A DNA stretch of 5,192 nucleotides, from positions 1-5,192 of the forward strand of contig VBHS01000356.1 of the NCBI GenBank assembly GCA_005881295.1, written 5' to 3'. This document shows positions 4,511 through 5,192 of this stretch, piece by piece. A program made the position numbers and the translations under genes. The DNA comes from Chloroflexota bacterium (lineage in GTDB: Bacteria; Chloroflexota; Ktedonobacteria; Ktedonobacterales; Ktedonobacteraceae). Each line of letters starts with the position of its first letter. The stretch's first letter is position 1. The notes under the pieces are model-generated. The model saw only the letters and a program-made list of their open reading frames with translations, searched no databases and was not told where the DNA came from.

Positions 4511-5192
4511 CACGCTTCCTCCACACTGACCCTGATATATTCCTCGATTATAGCACGCGGCGCCAGCGTGGGCCAGATACCGAGCAGCCCGCGCGGCTCC
4601 ATCATACCGCCAGCGCCGCCGATGAAGGGAGGGCCGCTGAGCGCCAGCGGCGGGAACAAGCGCCCCAGCTTCGCCGCCTCTCGTTTGTCAGCGCAGCGCA
4701 CGGCAATGCGTAGATAGACTTCGTTCAAATCATGGGCATGGCCAGGGTCGGCCAGTGGGCCGTGGATAGAGTTGTAACCCAGGTACTCTACCACCGTCTC
4801 CTCCGCCTTGAGGCCGATCTCTTGCATTTGCTGCTGGATAATCTCCGCGGCAGTCCGCGCCTTCGCAAGCGCGTCCGGCCATGCATATCCAAGCATCGCT
4901 TGCCCCATCACGCCGTCTTCATAACCCGCCACGATCTTCAGCGTGTCGGGGGCTGGTCGCCCTGTCGCGCCAGTCACGCGAACTTGATCGGGGCCAATCT
5001 CTTCCATGCGCAAGGTGGTCATATTTACATCGACATCCGGGGTCATATAGTGGCGAGGATCATGCACCTCGTATAACAATTGCTCGCGTAAGGTATCAAA
5101 ATTGACGCGCCCACCAGTACCTGGCGCTTTAGAGATGACAGCCTCGCCGCTCTCCCACACTTCTGCGATGGGATAACCGATATGAGCCAGGT
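4510..5192 (-). CDS. AtuA family protein (DUF1446/acyclic terpene utilisation), N-terminal part outside window
   Basis: The last 226 residues of a larger protein, usually about 450 residues when the small C-terminal domain is separate; the reading frame runs open through the window edge, so no start is assigned. Visible family marks, numbered from the window edge, are the opening LAHIGYPIAEV (1-11), PGTGG (23-27), QLLYEVHDPRHYMTPDVDV (35-53), VTGATGRPAPDTLKI (66-80), GYEDGVMGQAMLGYAWP (83-99), NSIHGPLADPG (136-146), FPPLALSGPPFIGGAGG (177-193) and a terminal RGLLGIWPTLAPR stretch. Genetic work in Pseudomonas links the founding member to citronellol/geraniol degradation, but its reaction is unproven and most relatives occur outside terpene pathways. 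No other atu or leu genes are visible here, so a terpene role should not be assumed. It forms a coupled pair with the small gene that follows. Cytosolic; no signal peptide can be judged. Confidence 0.9.
   Translation of the reverse strand, partial: LAHIGYPIAEVWESGEAVISKAPGTGGRVNFDTLREQLLYEVHDPRHYMTPDVDVNMTTLRMEEIGPDQVRVTGATGRPAPDTLKIVAGYEDGVMGQAMLGYAWPDALAKARTAAEIIQQQMQEIGLKAEETVVEYLGYNSIHGPLADPGHAHDLNEVYLRIAVRCADKREAAKLGRLFPPLALSGPPFIGGAGGMMEPRGLLGIWPTLAPRAIIEEYIRVSVEEA
4517..4522 (-). promoter_or_regulatory. Ribosome binding site inside the AtuA coding end
   Basis: GGAGGA on the minus strand overlaps the last codons of the AtuA gene and lies six bases before the ATG at 4510. It decides between the two neighbouring start codons (GTG 4513, ATG 4510) in favour of the ATG. 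Confidence 0.75.

Noticed and set aside
4199..4513. GTG at 4513 as the start of the small AtuA-like gene
   Set aside because: The ribosome site would be only three bases away. The ATG one codon later has six-base spacing and the TGATG coupling arrangement.
4295..4717. Plus-strand open frames of up to 140 codons
   Set aside because: They are antisense to the AtuA pair, which has clear family motifs and a coupled start/stop. The plus-strand products are low in recognisable features and have no ribosome site.
1..5192. CRISPR array, insertion sequence, tRNA or rRNA, defence or toxin-antitoxin locus
   Set aside because: I saw no regularly spaced direct repeats, transposase motifs, tRNA cloverleaf or rRNA-like segment, and every sizeable coding region is assigned to a metabolic or membrane family.

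Overview
The window reads as an ordinary chromosomal stretch from a coenzyme-F420-using bacterium. It holds four complete protein genes and two genes cut by the window edges. Two adjacent genes encode F420-type oxidoreductases resembling mycobacterial families (Rv1855c-like and Rv0121c-like). Base composition is only moderately GC-rich by eye, there are real AT-rich intergenic spacers, and a mycoredoxin-like domain is present. Together these suggest a Chloroflexota lineage such as Ktedonobacteria rather than a high-GC actinomycete. This is an inference from gene content and composition, not a demonstrated identity.

Layout. Positions 1-879 (minus) carry most of a glutaredoxin/mycoredoxin-thioredoxin reductase fusion whose 3' end lies outside the window. 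A 115-base spacer with a two-part stem-loop separates it from a GT-C type membrane glycosyltransferase (995-2467, minus). A 197-base divergent region with a near-consensus promoter then leads to an Rv1855c-like luciferase-like F420 oxidoreductase (2665-3573, plus). A 146-base spacer holding a perfect 19-bp palindrome comes next, followed by a small split-barrel F420/PPOX-class oxidoreductase (3720-4166, plus). Facing it, and separated by only 32 bases, is a minus-strand pair: an AtuA-type acyl/terpene-utilisation protein (4510 to beyond 5192, 5' part missing) and a one-base-overlapping small AtuA-like ferredoxin-fold protein (4199-4510).

How the parts relate. The AtuA pair is almost certainly one translationally coupled operon. 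The two F420 enzymes share orientation and probably cofactor, but a strong hairpin between them makes one transcript uncertain. The redox fusion and the glycosyltransferase have no evident functional link to them. I saw no mobile element, CRISPR array, tRNA, rRNA or defence locus. The points most worth a second look are the fused redox enzyme with its altered NADPH-site motif, the perfect palindrome, and the split AtuA architecture. I found no convincing evidence of a wholly new system.
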